Shown in pieces: positions 44,051 through 52,365 of a stretch of DNA of 64,000 nt. The position numbers were made by a program, and so were the translations under genes. Position 1 is the first letter of the stretch; every line of letters begins with the position of its first letter. The notes below the pieces were generated by a model. That model had not been told where the DNA came from and made no database searches. It saw only the letters and a program-made list of their open reading frames with translations. The stretch spans positions 225,421-289,420 of the forward strand of contig NZ_QRVE01000001.1 of assembly GCF_003462685.1 (NCBI RefSeq). Direction: 5' to 3'. This DNA comes from Collinsella sp. AF23-4AC. Lineage in GTDB: Bacteria; Actinomycetota; Coriobacteriia; Coriobacteriales; Coriobacteriaceae.

Positions 44051-45967
44051 ATGGTCGCATTCGATCGCAATCCGCAAAACTTCAAGTATCTGCGCCTGCT
44101 GTCGAGACAGTTTCCCACCGAGCAATCCGCGTTTACCGAGATCATCAACCTCTCGGCCATCCTCAACCTGCCCAAAGGCACTGAGCATTTTATGAGCGAC
44201 GTGCATGGCGAGTACGAAGCCTTTATGCACATCCTCAACAACTGCTCGGGCGTCGTGCGCGAGCATGTCGACGAAATCTTTGGCGACACGCTCTCCTTTG
44301 ACGAGAAGGGCGAGCTGTGCACGCTCATCTACTACCCGCGCGAGAAGATCGAGCTGGTCCGCAGCCAGCGCGAGGACTCGCCCACCTGGTACAAGACGAT
44401 GCTTGACCAGCTCATCATGGTCGCCCGCTCGCTTTCGAGCCGCTATACACGCTCCAAGGTGCGCAAGGCCATCCCACGCGATTACGCCTACATCATCGAC
44501 GAGCTGCTACACACGCATCCGGACGAGAACAACTATCGCGTGCGCTATCACGAGCGCATCGTGGAGTCCATTCTGGAGACCGCCAGCGCCGACGACTTTA
44601 TCGAGTCGCTTGCCTCGCTCATCAAGCGCCTGGCCGTCGACCACCTGCACCTGGTGGGCGACATCTTCGACCGCGGCGGCGGCGCGGCCAAGATTATGGA
44701 CTGCCTGCTCACCTACCATTCGCTCGATATCCAGTGGGGCAACCACGACCTGCTGTGGATGGGCGCTGCGGCCGGTGAGCCCGCCTGCATCGCCACGGTG
44801 CTGCGCAACAACCTACGCTACGACAACTACGAGATCCTAGAGAACGACTACGGAATCTCGCTGCGTGAGCTTGTCGCCTTTGCCGATGCCACCTACACCG
44901 CCGGTGAGTCCATCACCCCGCTGATCAAGGCCATCAACGTTCTGCTCTTTAAGCTCGAGGGCCAGATTATCCAGCGCCACCCCGAGTTCGACATGACCGA
45001 CCGCCTGTTACTCGACAAGATCGATCACGACACCGGCACGGTCACGCTCGCCGACGGCAGCGTGTGGCCGCTCACGACCAACGACTTCCCCACCGTCGAC
45101 CCGGCGGACCCCTATACGCTCACGTCTCAGGAGCAGCACATCATCGACAAGCTCGTGTCCGAGTTTGTCACCGCCGATCACCTGCATCGCCATATCGATT
45201 TCCTCTATTCCCACGGCTCGATATACAAGGTCGCCAACGGCAACCTGCTGTTCCATGGCTGCGTGCCGCTCAACGAAGACGGCACCTTTAGCAGCATGAA
45301 CTGCCTGGGCACCTGGCACGCTGGCCGCGATTATCTCGATTTTTGCGACCACATCGCCCGCCGCGCCTGGCGCGTGGGCGACCGCGACGCTCTCGACTGG
45401 ATGTGGTACCTGTGGATTGGCTTTAACTCACCCGCCAGCGGACGCCTGGTGCGTACCTTTGAGCGCGCCTATATCGCCGATAAGAGCACCTGGGTCGAGC
45501 CGATGGACCCGTACTTTACGCTTACCAAGTCGCCCTCGGTCTGCGACGACATCATGCGCGAGTTTGGCGTCGCGCCCATGGCATGCTCACCGACCGGTCA
45601 CATCATCAATGGCCACACGCCCGTTAAAACCACCAAGGGCGAGCAGCCCATCCGCGCCGAGGGCAAGCTGCTGGTCATCGATGGCGGCTTCTGCCGCGCT
45701 TACCATCCCAAGACGGGTATCGCCGGCTATACGCTCATCTCGAGTTCGCGCGGCTGCCGCCTCAAGTCGCACCGGGCCTTTACGACGGTTGCCGAGGCAC
45801 TCACACGCAACGTGGACATCGAGAGCGAGACCAATCGTTTTGACCAAGCAGACCGTCGCCGCATGGTGAGCGACACCGATTCCGGTGCCAAGATTCGCAG
45901 CCAGATCCAAGACCTGCGTCAGCTGCTCGATGCATATAGAAACGGTGCTATCGAGGAGCGCGCCTAG
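44051..45967 (+). CDS. fbp: Class III fructose-1,6-bisphosphatase
   Basis: The 638-residue enzyme dephosphorylates fructose 1,6-bisphosphate in gluconeogenesis. It has the calcineurin-like phosphatase metal motifs FMSDVHGEY, HLVGDIFDRGGGA, QWGNHDLLWMGAA and GHTP near the end. Length matches the Firmicutes-type class III Fbp. GGAAGG precedes the ATG at 44051. A 10-bp inverted repeat precedes it. Assignment is secure. Confidence 0.95.
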   Translation: MVAFDRNPQNFKYLRLLSRQFPTEQSAFTEIINLSAILNLPKGTEHFMSDVHGEYEAFMHILNNCSGVVREHVDEIFGDTLSFDEKGELCTLIYYPREKIELVRSQREDSPTWYKTMLDQLIMVARSLSSRYTRSKVRKAIPRDYAYIIDELLHTHPDENNYRVRYHERIVESILETASADDFIESLASLIKRLAVDHLHLVGDIFDRGGGAAKIMDCLLTYHSLDIQWGNHDLLWMGAAAGEPACIATVLRNNLRYDNYEILENDYGISLRELVAFADATYTAGESITPLIKAINVLLFKLEGQIIQRHPEFDMTDRLLLDKIDHDTGTVTLADGSVWPLTTNDFPTVDPADPYTLTSQEQHIIDKLVSEFVTADHLHRHIDFLYSHGSIYKVANGNLLFHGCVPLNEDGTFSSMNCLGTWHAGRDYLDFCDHIARRAWRVGDRDALDWMWYLWIGFNSPASGRLVRTFERAYIADKSTWVEPMDPYFTLTKSPSVCDDIMREFGVAPMACSPTGHIINGHTPVKTTKGEQPIRAEGKLLVIDGGFCRAYHPKTGIAGYTLISSSRGCRLKSHRAFTTVAEALTRNVDIESETNRFDQADRRRMVSDTDSGAKIRSQIQDLRQLLDAYRNGAIEERA

Positions 45968-46045
45968 CCCCGTCTGCAGGGATTGGCTAAACTTGCTGAG
46001 TTTGTCATCCCCACGGCGCTGCGGCGCCACCCTAAGGCAGGTACC

Positions 46046-46441
46046 ATGCAAAAGCTCCTTGCGCAGATCATGAAGTTTGGCGTCGTCGGCGTCATTGCCA
46101 CGGTCATCGACTTTGGCATTATGAATCTGCTCCACTACGGTCTGGGCCTCAACATCCTAATCGCCAACACCAGCGGCTTCATCATCTCACTCATCTTTAA
46201 CTACCTCGCCAGCATGAAGTACGTGTTTGCACACAAGGAGGGCATAAGCCGCCGCCGCGAGTTCATTATCTTTGTCGTGCTGTCCGTGATCGGCCTGGCA
46301 CTCAACGACGGTATCGTGTTGACACTCAACGCCGGCCTGGGACTCGAGGCCAATATCGCCAAGATCTGCGCCACCGCGCTTGTCATGGTCTACAACTTTG
46401 TGACCCGAAAGATCTTCCTGGAAGGCGACGAGACCAAGTAA
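46046..46441 (+). CDS. GtrA-family membrane protein (copy 1)
   Basis: The 131-residue protein has four predicted membrane segments and the GtrA signatures FGVVGVIATVIDFGIMNLL and FNYLASMKYVF, then RREFIIFVVLSVIG. These proteins move lipid-linked sugars or other cargo across the membrane for cell-envelope glycosylation. The ATG at 46046 is favoured by an AAGGCAGG upstream. A paralogue follows at 46660. Confidence 0.88.
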   Translation: MQKLLAQIMKFGVVGVIATVIDFGIMNLLHYGLGLNILIANTSGFIISLIFNYLASMKYVFAHKEGISRRREFIIFVVLSVIGLALNDGIVLTLNAGLGLEANIAKICATALVMVYNFVTRKIFLEGDETK

Positions 46442-46659
46442 CTTGCAACCTTACAGCTTTACGATGCCCACGGATGACGCGCGTCGAGCGCTGTGTTGTT
46501 CGTGGGCTTTGCTCGTTTACGGGCAAATTTTCAACGTTTGCGGATTAGCTCTTGAAAATTTGGCAAGTTCGTATAGTTCTTGGCAAAGACCTTACGTTTC
46601 CCTTGCAAAAGCTCTAAAGTATCCTCTGCTCAATTCATCAACGCATTGGATGTGATTAC

Positions 46660-47067
46660 GTGCGCAAGGCACTGGCACAACCTCATACCAAGCAGTTCCT
46701 CAAGTTCGCTGTCGTGGGTCTCGTCTCCTTTGGCATCGACTGGGGTATGCTCATTGCGCTCGTCGAGCTGTTTCACCTCGACTTTTTGATGAGCACCACG
46801 GTCTCGTTTACCACGTCCGTCGTGGTCAACTACTGGCTCAGCATGAAGTACGTGTTCGACCATCGCGAGGGCATGAGCCGCAAGCGCGAGTTCACGATCT
46901 TCACCATCCTGTCGGTGATCGGCCTGGGCCTCAATGACCTGTACATGTTTGTGGGCGTCACGTTTTTGAGCATCGGCTACCAGGCCATGAAGGCCATCGC
47001 CACGTTCTTGGTCACCTGGTACAACTACTTTAGCCGCCGCTTCTTCCTCGAGGGCGCACGGTCGTAG
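46660..47067 (+). CDS. GtrA-family membrane protein (copy 2)
   Basis: The 135-residue protein repeats the layout of the gene before: FAVVGLVSFGIDWGMLIALVE, VNYWLSMKYVFDHREGMSRK and FTILSVIGLGLND. The GTG at 46660 is the best start available, although a clear RBS is lacking. The two GtrA genes probably arose by tandem duplication. A strong terminator follows at 47094. Confidence 0.85.
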   Translation: MRKALAQPHTKQFLKFAVVGLVSFGIDWGMLIALVELFHLDFLMSTTVSFTTSVVVNYWLSMKYVFDHREGMSRKREFTIFTILSVIGLGLNDLYMFVGVTFLSIGYQAMKAIATFLVTWYNYFSRRFFLEGARS

Positions 47068-47093
47068 TCGATTCATTATTAGCTTGAATGTAT

Positions 47094-47128
47094 AACCGGT
47101 TGGAATTCCCATTCCAACCGGTTTTTTT
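47094..47128. terminator. Strong terminator after second gtrA-like gene
   Basis: AACCGGTTGGAA pairs perfectly with TTCCAACCGGTT and is followed by a run of Ts. It can act in both directions. Confidence 0.92.
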
Positions 47129-47170
47129 GTTTGCCGACAGACCCGGCGACCCAGTCCCATTCACTTGAAA

Positions 47171-47204
47171 AACGGGCGGCCCGGATGTTTGTCCGAACCG
47201 CCCG
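47171..47204 (-). terminator. Terminator of DUF4430 operon
   Basis: Read on the minus strand, ACGGGCGG pairs with CCGCCCGT and TTTTTC follows. It is 24 bases after the stop of the operon's last gene. Confidence 0.85.
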
Positions 47205-47227
47205 TCTGGCGCGCTATGTCGAAGCCT

Positions 47228-48145
47228 CTAGCCTGTAACGTAATACCAGACCACGTTGTCGCCGTTGGAGAGAACGTAGTTGCTGCAGGCCGTCATGGGC
47301 GTTGAGCCGTTGACGGAGTACATCCAGCCGCTCGTGCCGCCGTACTGTTTCTCGGCCAAACCACCAATCGCGGAGACATACGTGCCGTACGACGAGCCAT
47401 GTGCGTTGACGGAAAGACCCAGCGCGCACAGGGCATCGTAGACGGTAGCGCCTTCGTTAAAGGTAAAGGTGCCACCAGAGGACACAGGATTGCCCACAGC
47501 GCTCGATGTGACCGAAACCGTCACCGTGACGTAGCTGGACTCCTGCGAGCCGCTCTGGCCGCCCGAGGAGACGTTTCCACCATTAGAGGATGAGGCTCCA
47601 TCAGACGACTGGCCACCGCCCGAAGAAGCACCGCCAGACGCATTGGAAGTATCACCGGTTCCCGTATTTTGGGCAGCGGATTTATCGCCAGACTTCTTGC
47701 CGTCCTGGTCCTCGGACTTCTTGTTATCCGAGTTCTTGTCCGATTCCTTGTTTGAAGACTCGGAATCGTCCTTGGACTTGGACTCATCAGAATGCTTGGA
47801 CTCATCTTTTGCGTCATTCGATGACTTGGAATCCTTGGAACTGGCCTCGCCCGAAGCGGCAGACGAGCCAGACGCCTTGGTGTCCTTGGTGACGACGCTC
47901 TCCCCCGACACGGTCTGAATGATCCAGTCGATAGACCAGGCACCGCTTGTGGAAGGATGGACGAAACCCAGCGAGACGACGATCAGAATGGTGCACGCGG
48001 CAGTCAGAACGCCGAGGAGCGCCTTGCGGCGAGGGGCGGACGCCGCCGAAGCGGCGCCCTTTTGCTTTGCATCGTCAAGCTGGATAAACGAGGAATCTGG
48101 TTGCTTGGGGTCAGCGTCCTTGGATTTATTGGACAAAGCCCTCAC
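47228..48145 (-). CDS. Membrane-anchored DUF4430 (transcobalamin-like) protein
   Basis: The 305-residue protein starts with a cytoplasmic tail, then one membrane segment near 42-62 (ALLGVLTAACTILIVVSLGF). A long Ser/Lys/Asp/Glu linker (about 85-210, KDSKSSNDAKDESKHSDES) follows, and last a DUF4430-type domain of about 75 residues (TFTFNEGATVYDALCALGL, SGWMYSVNGSTPMTACSNY). The stop of the gene upstream is joined to this start (TAG then GTG), so it is translationally coupled. A TTG three codons on is an alternative. It would hold the corrinoid-like binding domain near the outer face of the membrane. Confidence 0.75.
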   Translation of the reverse strand: MRALSNKSKDADPKQPDSSFIQLDDAKQKGAASAASAPRRKALLGVLTAACTILIVVSLGFVHPSTSGAWSIDWIIQTVSGESVVTKDTKASGSSAASGEASSKDSKSSNDAKDESKHSDESKSKDDSESSNKESDKNSDNKKSEDQDGKKSGDKSAAQNTGTGDTSNASGGASSGGGQSSDGASSSNGGNVSSGGQSGSQESSYVTVTVSVTSSAVGNPVSSGGTFTFNEGATVYDALCALGLSVNAHGSSYGTYVSAIGGLAEKQYGGTSGWMYSVNGSTPMTACSNYVLSNGDNVVWYYVTG

Positions 48146-51100
48146 CTACCGACGTTTGGTGAACACGAACACGCCGACGATGGCGAGACCGATGACGCCG
48201 GCGGCGATGCCAACGATGGCGAGCGGGTTGGTGCCAGTCTCCTGCTCGGAAGCACTAGAGGACTTCTTAGCAGTGGTCGTGGAAGCAGCACCCGTATCGG
48301 ACTTGGAATCGGACTTCTTGTCGGACTTGCTGTCCTTCTTGTCAGACTTCTTCTCGTCCTTCTTATCGGACTTATCGGAGTCCTTCTTGTCGGACTTGTT
48401 GTCCTTGGTCTCGGTCTTGGTCGACACCGTCGTCTTGGTCACCGGCTTCTGACCCGGGGCGATAGCGCCGCCGGCCTGCTGGCCCTTCGTGCCGGAGCCG
48501 GAACCCGTGCCAGTGCCAGTGCCAGCGCCAGCGCCGGAACCGTTGCCAGCGCCACCGTTGCCACCATTAGTGCCAGAACCGCCATTGCCGCCAGGGTTAA
48601 CGGCATTCTTGGTCCACTTGGCATACAGCGTCAGATCGGCCGTCACCGGCGTACTGAAGTCATACGCCTGCGTGCAAGCCTCATCGGTGAACCAACCGCC
48701 GAAAGTGTAGCCATCGCGCGTCGGATCGGCCGGCTTGACCAGCTTGCCGTCGGCCGTAGCCACAAACTTAGTGTCGCAAGCAGACCCGCCGTTGGAATTA
48801 AAGGCAACCGTCCAAGACTCAACAGCCCCGAGCTTGAACAGCGTGCCCGAATCATTGATGTAGTAGAGGTTGCCAGAAGCATCGGCAATGACCGGAGAGT
48901 CACAGTATTGGTAATGGCCGGCCGCATCATAAATCTGCGTCGCCTCTGCGTCGCCGAGCGTATAGCGATACACGCCACCACCAGCAGAGTAGTTGACGTA
49001 ATCCTTGCTATCCGCGCTGTTCACGGTGAAGTACACGTAGGTCTTGCCGCCCTGAACACTCACCAGCGGAGTAGCAGCAATACCGTTGAGGCCAGCCGGC
49101 AGCGCCTTGCCGTCGGCAGCAGCGACCATCGTGGTCTTGCCCGTCTTCAGGTTATAGAGAACCAGAGCAGAGCCCGTAGCCGTCTGTCCGCCGACAATCA
49201 GATTGTCACCAGACACCGCAGGGGCGCTCAGATTATTCGTAAGGCCCAGATCAACCGTCTTCTGTTCGCTCAGCACGCCCTTCGCCGAAAGCGAAATCAC
49301 ATGGAGCTTTCCGTCGTGCGTCATCTGATAGAAGGTCGAACCATTGGACGGATCGGCAATGCAATCGGCATTTGCGACAGCGCCGAGCTTCATGGTCGAA
49401 ACGACATCGCCCGTCGTCTTATCAATGCACTTAAGCGTGCCCGCGCTCGTAGGAACAATGGTGTACTTATCCGTCAGCGCAGCGCCAGTCCAATAATAGC
49501 CCTCGGAAGGGTCAATGTTCTGCCAAGAGACTTCGCCCGTGGCAATCTTGATACGCTTCAGGGAGCCGTTGCCGTAGGTCGCGTTGTAGTTCTCGTCATA
49601 CGAAATATCGACCGTACCAACATAGACGTACTCGCCGTCCGAAACCACGGTGCAGGAGCTCTGCGTCAAGTCCGTCAAACCAGGCGTCAGCCACTTGCAG
49701 ATCAGCTTGTCCGCAGTAATCGCCTGGACCGCACCGCCGTTGAGCGGAACGATGATAAGGCCGTTGGTATAGATCGGACGAGAGGTATAGCTCACCTTGG
49801 AGGCAAGCGGCGCAGAGGCAACCTTTTTGCCCGTGGACGAATCGATCTTAATGAGCTCGTTCTCGGTCGCGATGTACACAAAACCGTTAGCAATGACAGG
49901 CTCGCTGCAGTTGGCATACTGCTGGCCAGACTCGGCCTTCCAATCGAAGGCCCACTTAAGACCGGCGGCCTGCGCAGGCGTCTTGGCATCCGTTACGGTC
50001 GAACCGTTGCCACTGTTGCCGTAGCCGGCCCACTCGGCATCCCAATCAGGAGTCGTCGCACTCGGGTCCACGACAATCTTGTCGGGATCGGGCATGGCCG
50101 AATCGTCGGTGGTATAGGCAAGCGTAACCTTATCGCCGCTCTTGAGCGTGACCTGGTTGGCGCAGAGAGATGAGGGCTCTCCGTTGATAAACAGACGCCA
50201 ATATTTCTTGGTCGCACCATCCCAGCCATACGGCTTGTGATCGAACGGCGAAGTAATGGAATTCAGGAACCAATATGCACCGCTCTGGGAGGCGTTGTAC
50301 TTAACGCCCTTCGCCTTCAGAACCGTCTCAATAAGGTCCTGGGCCGTAGAGCCTTCGGGCAGGGAAACATTGCTTGCCGAGCCCCAGCGAGTATTGTTGC
50401 CGTTGACATCGGGACCGATAACATCGACGGACCCAAGAACCTGACCGGGGAGGGCATCGGCGTCAGCACCATACATAAAGGTGACGGCGTCACCCTCCTG
50501 GAGCTTGTAGGCACCGGCGCCAACGTCGGCGAACTTTCCATTTACGTAGAAGCGCCAATAGCTATTGGTCGCAGCATCCCATCCATAGGACTTACCATCG
50601 AACGGTGAAGTAATGCCGTTGAGGAACCAGCCCCAAGACGATTCGCTAGCATCGAGAGTAAGGCCGGTCTGCTCAAGGAGATCCTTGGCAGTAGAGCCCG
50701 CCTTGAGACTCGTCTGGCCCGTCGAGGCCCAAACCTGCTGCTTGCCGTCCTTGTCCTTACCGAGGACCTGAACGGAAGCATGGACGGAATCGGACGGCAA
50801 CTGGTCGCCCCAGCCACCGTAGAACCACGTAACGGTATCGCCAGCATGAATGGTGACATTGTCTGCCGTGTAGTCGCTCGACTTGCCGTTGATGAACAGC
50901 TGCCAACAGGTCGAATAATCGAACGGCGTACCCAGCTCAACGCCGTTGTACTTAAGGCTCAGAATGAAGGCGCCCGCAGCAACGGCGTCGATGCCATTCG
51001 CCTCGAGCGCGACCTTCGTAAGGTCAAGTGCGCTCGAGCCGGACGTCACCACATACTGCGCGTTATCGACCCAAGTCTGAGTCTTGCCCTGGGCATCGCG

Positions 51101-52015
51101 ACCAATGACGGTCACATTCGCAGCAAGTTGGTCCTTAACGACAGGGGACGAGCTACCAGCCGTATAGGCAAACTCAATCTTCTGCCCCTGGGTGAGCTTG
51201 ACGCTGCTCGCGCCAACCGAGGAAGACGCACCATCAACAAAGAGCTGCCAGAAGGCACCAGTTGTCGCGTCGTAGGCAAGCGTGCGGCTATCTGTCGGGG
51301 ACGTGATGCTCTTGAGGTAGAGCCCATATGCTGTGTTTGCATCGTAGTCTGCCTTGAAGCCCGTCTTCTCCTGCAGCTTAATGAAGGCATCCGCAGCCGT
51401 CGCGCCCTCGTCGAGCTTGAGCTGCGTAGGTGCCACCCAGGTCTGAGCCTTGCCGTCGGCATCGGTGCCGATAATCGAGAACGAGACCTCGACTTGCTTC
51501 TTGGCGACATCGCCGGTTTCTGTCGGGCTCTCCGTCTGGACGGCAGCCGCGGCGGCGGATCCTGCGTGGCCATCGGATACCGTCGAAGACTGCTCGCTCG
51601 CGGCAGGGTTCTCCCCCGTCGCCGAGCCTTCGTCGCCAGCTGCCGCCCCTGTTGTGGCGGCACTAGCTGCGGGCGTGCTCCCAGAATCTGAAACCTCGGC
51701 GCCGCTCTGCTCGGCGGCACCGCCCGCAAGCGCTGCACCCTCGTCCGGCGTCGCAGCCTGAGCCACAGCCTCGGCAATGCCCTCGGCGCCCTCGGCCCAC
51801 AGCTGAGCCGGCGTGGTGCCAAAGGCCATCGCGAAGGCCAGGAATGCCACCAGGCCGCGCTTAGCTACACCGCGTGCAATCGCGCCACGGCGATGCAACG
51901 AGGCGCGCTCGCGCTCGTCCTCAAACATATCCATTTGTCCCCCATTGTCTGTACTTGGAGCGTTACCTTGAGGCTGCCCCACGTCATCGCGCATGTTGCG
52001 CTCGAGTTCCCCCAT
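48146..52015 (-). CDS. Giant surface protein: four DUF4430 repeats, PQQ-like propeller, InlB-like repeat
   Basis: The 1,289-residue protein has an exported N-terminus (hydrophobic stretch near 53-67, AKRGLVAFLAFAMAFGTTP). A Ser/Ala linker leads to four DUF4430-like domains (about 176-287, 299-400, 413-517 and 527-636). Each ends in a block like YWRFYVNGKFADVGAGAYKL. A PQQ-type propeller follows (about 660-1060), then an InlB B-type repeat (DGYTFGGWFTDEACTQAYDF). A Lys/Asp/Ser tail (KDSDKSDKKDEKK) leads to one C-terminal membrane anchor, ending VFVFTKRR. I start at M22 of the longest frame (52015), because GGAGGG lies upstream and the earlier TTG codon abuts the riboswitch. DUF4430 is the C-terminal fold of human intrinsic factor and transcobalamin. 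A corrinoid-binding role is inferred. Confidence 0.8.
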   Translation of the reverse strand: MGELERNMRDDVGQPQGNAPSTDNGGQMDMFEDERERASLHRRGAIARGVAKRGLVAFLAFAMAFGTTPAQLWAEGAEGIAEAVAQAATPDEGAALAGGAAEQSGAEVSDSGSTPAASAATTGAAAGDEGSATGENPAASEQSSTVSDGHAGSAAAAAVQTESPTETGDVAKKQVEVSFSIIGTDADGKAQTWVAPTQLKLDEGATAADAFIKLQEKTGFKADYDANTAYGLYLKSITSPTDSRTLAYDATTGAFWQLFVDGASSSVGASSVKLTQGQKIEFAYTAGSSSPVVKDQLAANVTVIGRDAQGKTQTWVDNAQYVVTSGSSALDLTKVALEANGIDAVAAGAFILSLKYNGVELGTPFDYSTCWQLFINGKSSDYTADNVTIHAGDTVTWFYGGWGDQLPSDSVHASVQVLGKDKDGKQQVWASTGQTSLKAGSTAKDLLEQTGLTLDASESSWGWFLNGITSPFDGKSYGWDAATNSYWRFYVNGKFADVGAGAYKLQEGDAVTFMYGADADALPGQVLGSVDVIGPDVNGNNTRWGSASNVSLPEGSTAQDLIETVLKAKGVKYNASQSGAYWFLNSITSPFDHKPYGWDGATKKYWRLFINGEPSSLCANQVTLKSGDKVTLAYTTDDSAMPDPDKIVVDPSATTPDWDAEWAGYGNSGNGSTVTDAKTPAQAAGLKWAFDWKAESGQQYANCSEPVIANGFVYIATENELIKIDSSTGKKVASAPLASKVSYTSRPIYTNGLIIVPLNGGAVQAITADKLICKWLTPGLTDLTQSSCTVVSDGEYVYVGTVDISYDENYNATYGNGSLKRIKIATGEVSWQNIDPSEGYYWTGAALTDKYTIVPTSAGTLKCIDKTTGDVVSTMKLGAVANADCIADPSNGSTFYQMTHDGKLHVISLSAKGVLSEQKTVDLGLTNNLSAPAVSGDNLIVGGQTATGSALVLYNLKTGKTTMVAAADGKALPAGLNGIAATPLVSVQGGKTYVYFTVNSADSKDYVNYSAGGGVYRYTLGDAEATQIYDAAGHYQYCDSPVIADASGNLYYINDSGTLFKLGAVESWTVAFNSNGGSACDTKFVATADGKLVKPADPTRDGYTFGGWFTDEACTQAYDFSTPVTADLTLYAKWTKNAVNPGGNGGSGTNGGNGGAGNGSGAGAGTGTGTGSGSGTKGQQAGGAIAPGQKPVTKTTVSTKTETKDNKSDKKDSDKSDKKDEKKSDKKDSKSDKKSDSKSDTGAASTTTAKKSSSASEQETGTNPLAIVGIAAGVIGLAIVGVFVFTKRR

Positions 52016-52082
52016 CGGGGTCCCCCTTCCCTCCAGAGCCCTATGCACACCGGCGGCATACGCCGCAGCCGCATACAAGATG

Positions 52083-52245
52083 GGAGGCGATCCGACTTAA
52101 CCTTAACGGCTCAGGCGCGCCGTCCGATCTGCGACACGAACATCCCGAGCCAAGAGGAATTACGGTTACTGGTACAGCCGGGGACTTGCACCCCAATTCT
52201 CCCAAACGCGCAGGAAAACCGCGCATTCGTGCGTCTCCGCACCAC
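52083..52245 (-). promoter_or_regulatory. Cobalamin (B12) riboswitch
   Basis: On the minus strand the leader of the 48146-52015 gene reads GGGAGAATTGGGGTGCAAG then TCCCCGGCTGTACCAGTAACC, the conserved core of cobalamin riboswitches. A GGCTC...GAGCC stem follows, and then AAGTCGGATCGCC, the B12-box (52087-52099). The start codon lies about 70 bases further on, with GGAGGGAAGGGGGACCCC before it. Control of translation by sequestering that RBS is inferred. The riboswitch class is strongly supported by sequence. Confidence 0.85.
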
Positions 52246-52365
52246 CATCTAGGCCATCGATTATTACCGTCAGTATGGTATCACGCAAAAGGGCCTCGCA
52301 CGCAGGCGAAGCCCAAGGTAAAAGCTATTGTTTGCGATAGGAAAATGCGGTGACGGTCGCGGCCT

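Noticed and set aside
46443..46655. 70-residue frame between the GtrA genes
   Set aside because: Cys/Ser-rich, without RBS, in an AT-rich spacer; no support as a gene.
47957..50173. 738-residue open frame opposite the DUF4430 genes
   Set aside because: It is a high-GC antisense frame through a repetitive coding region. It has no start signal or protein-like features.
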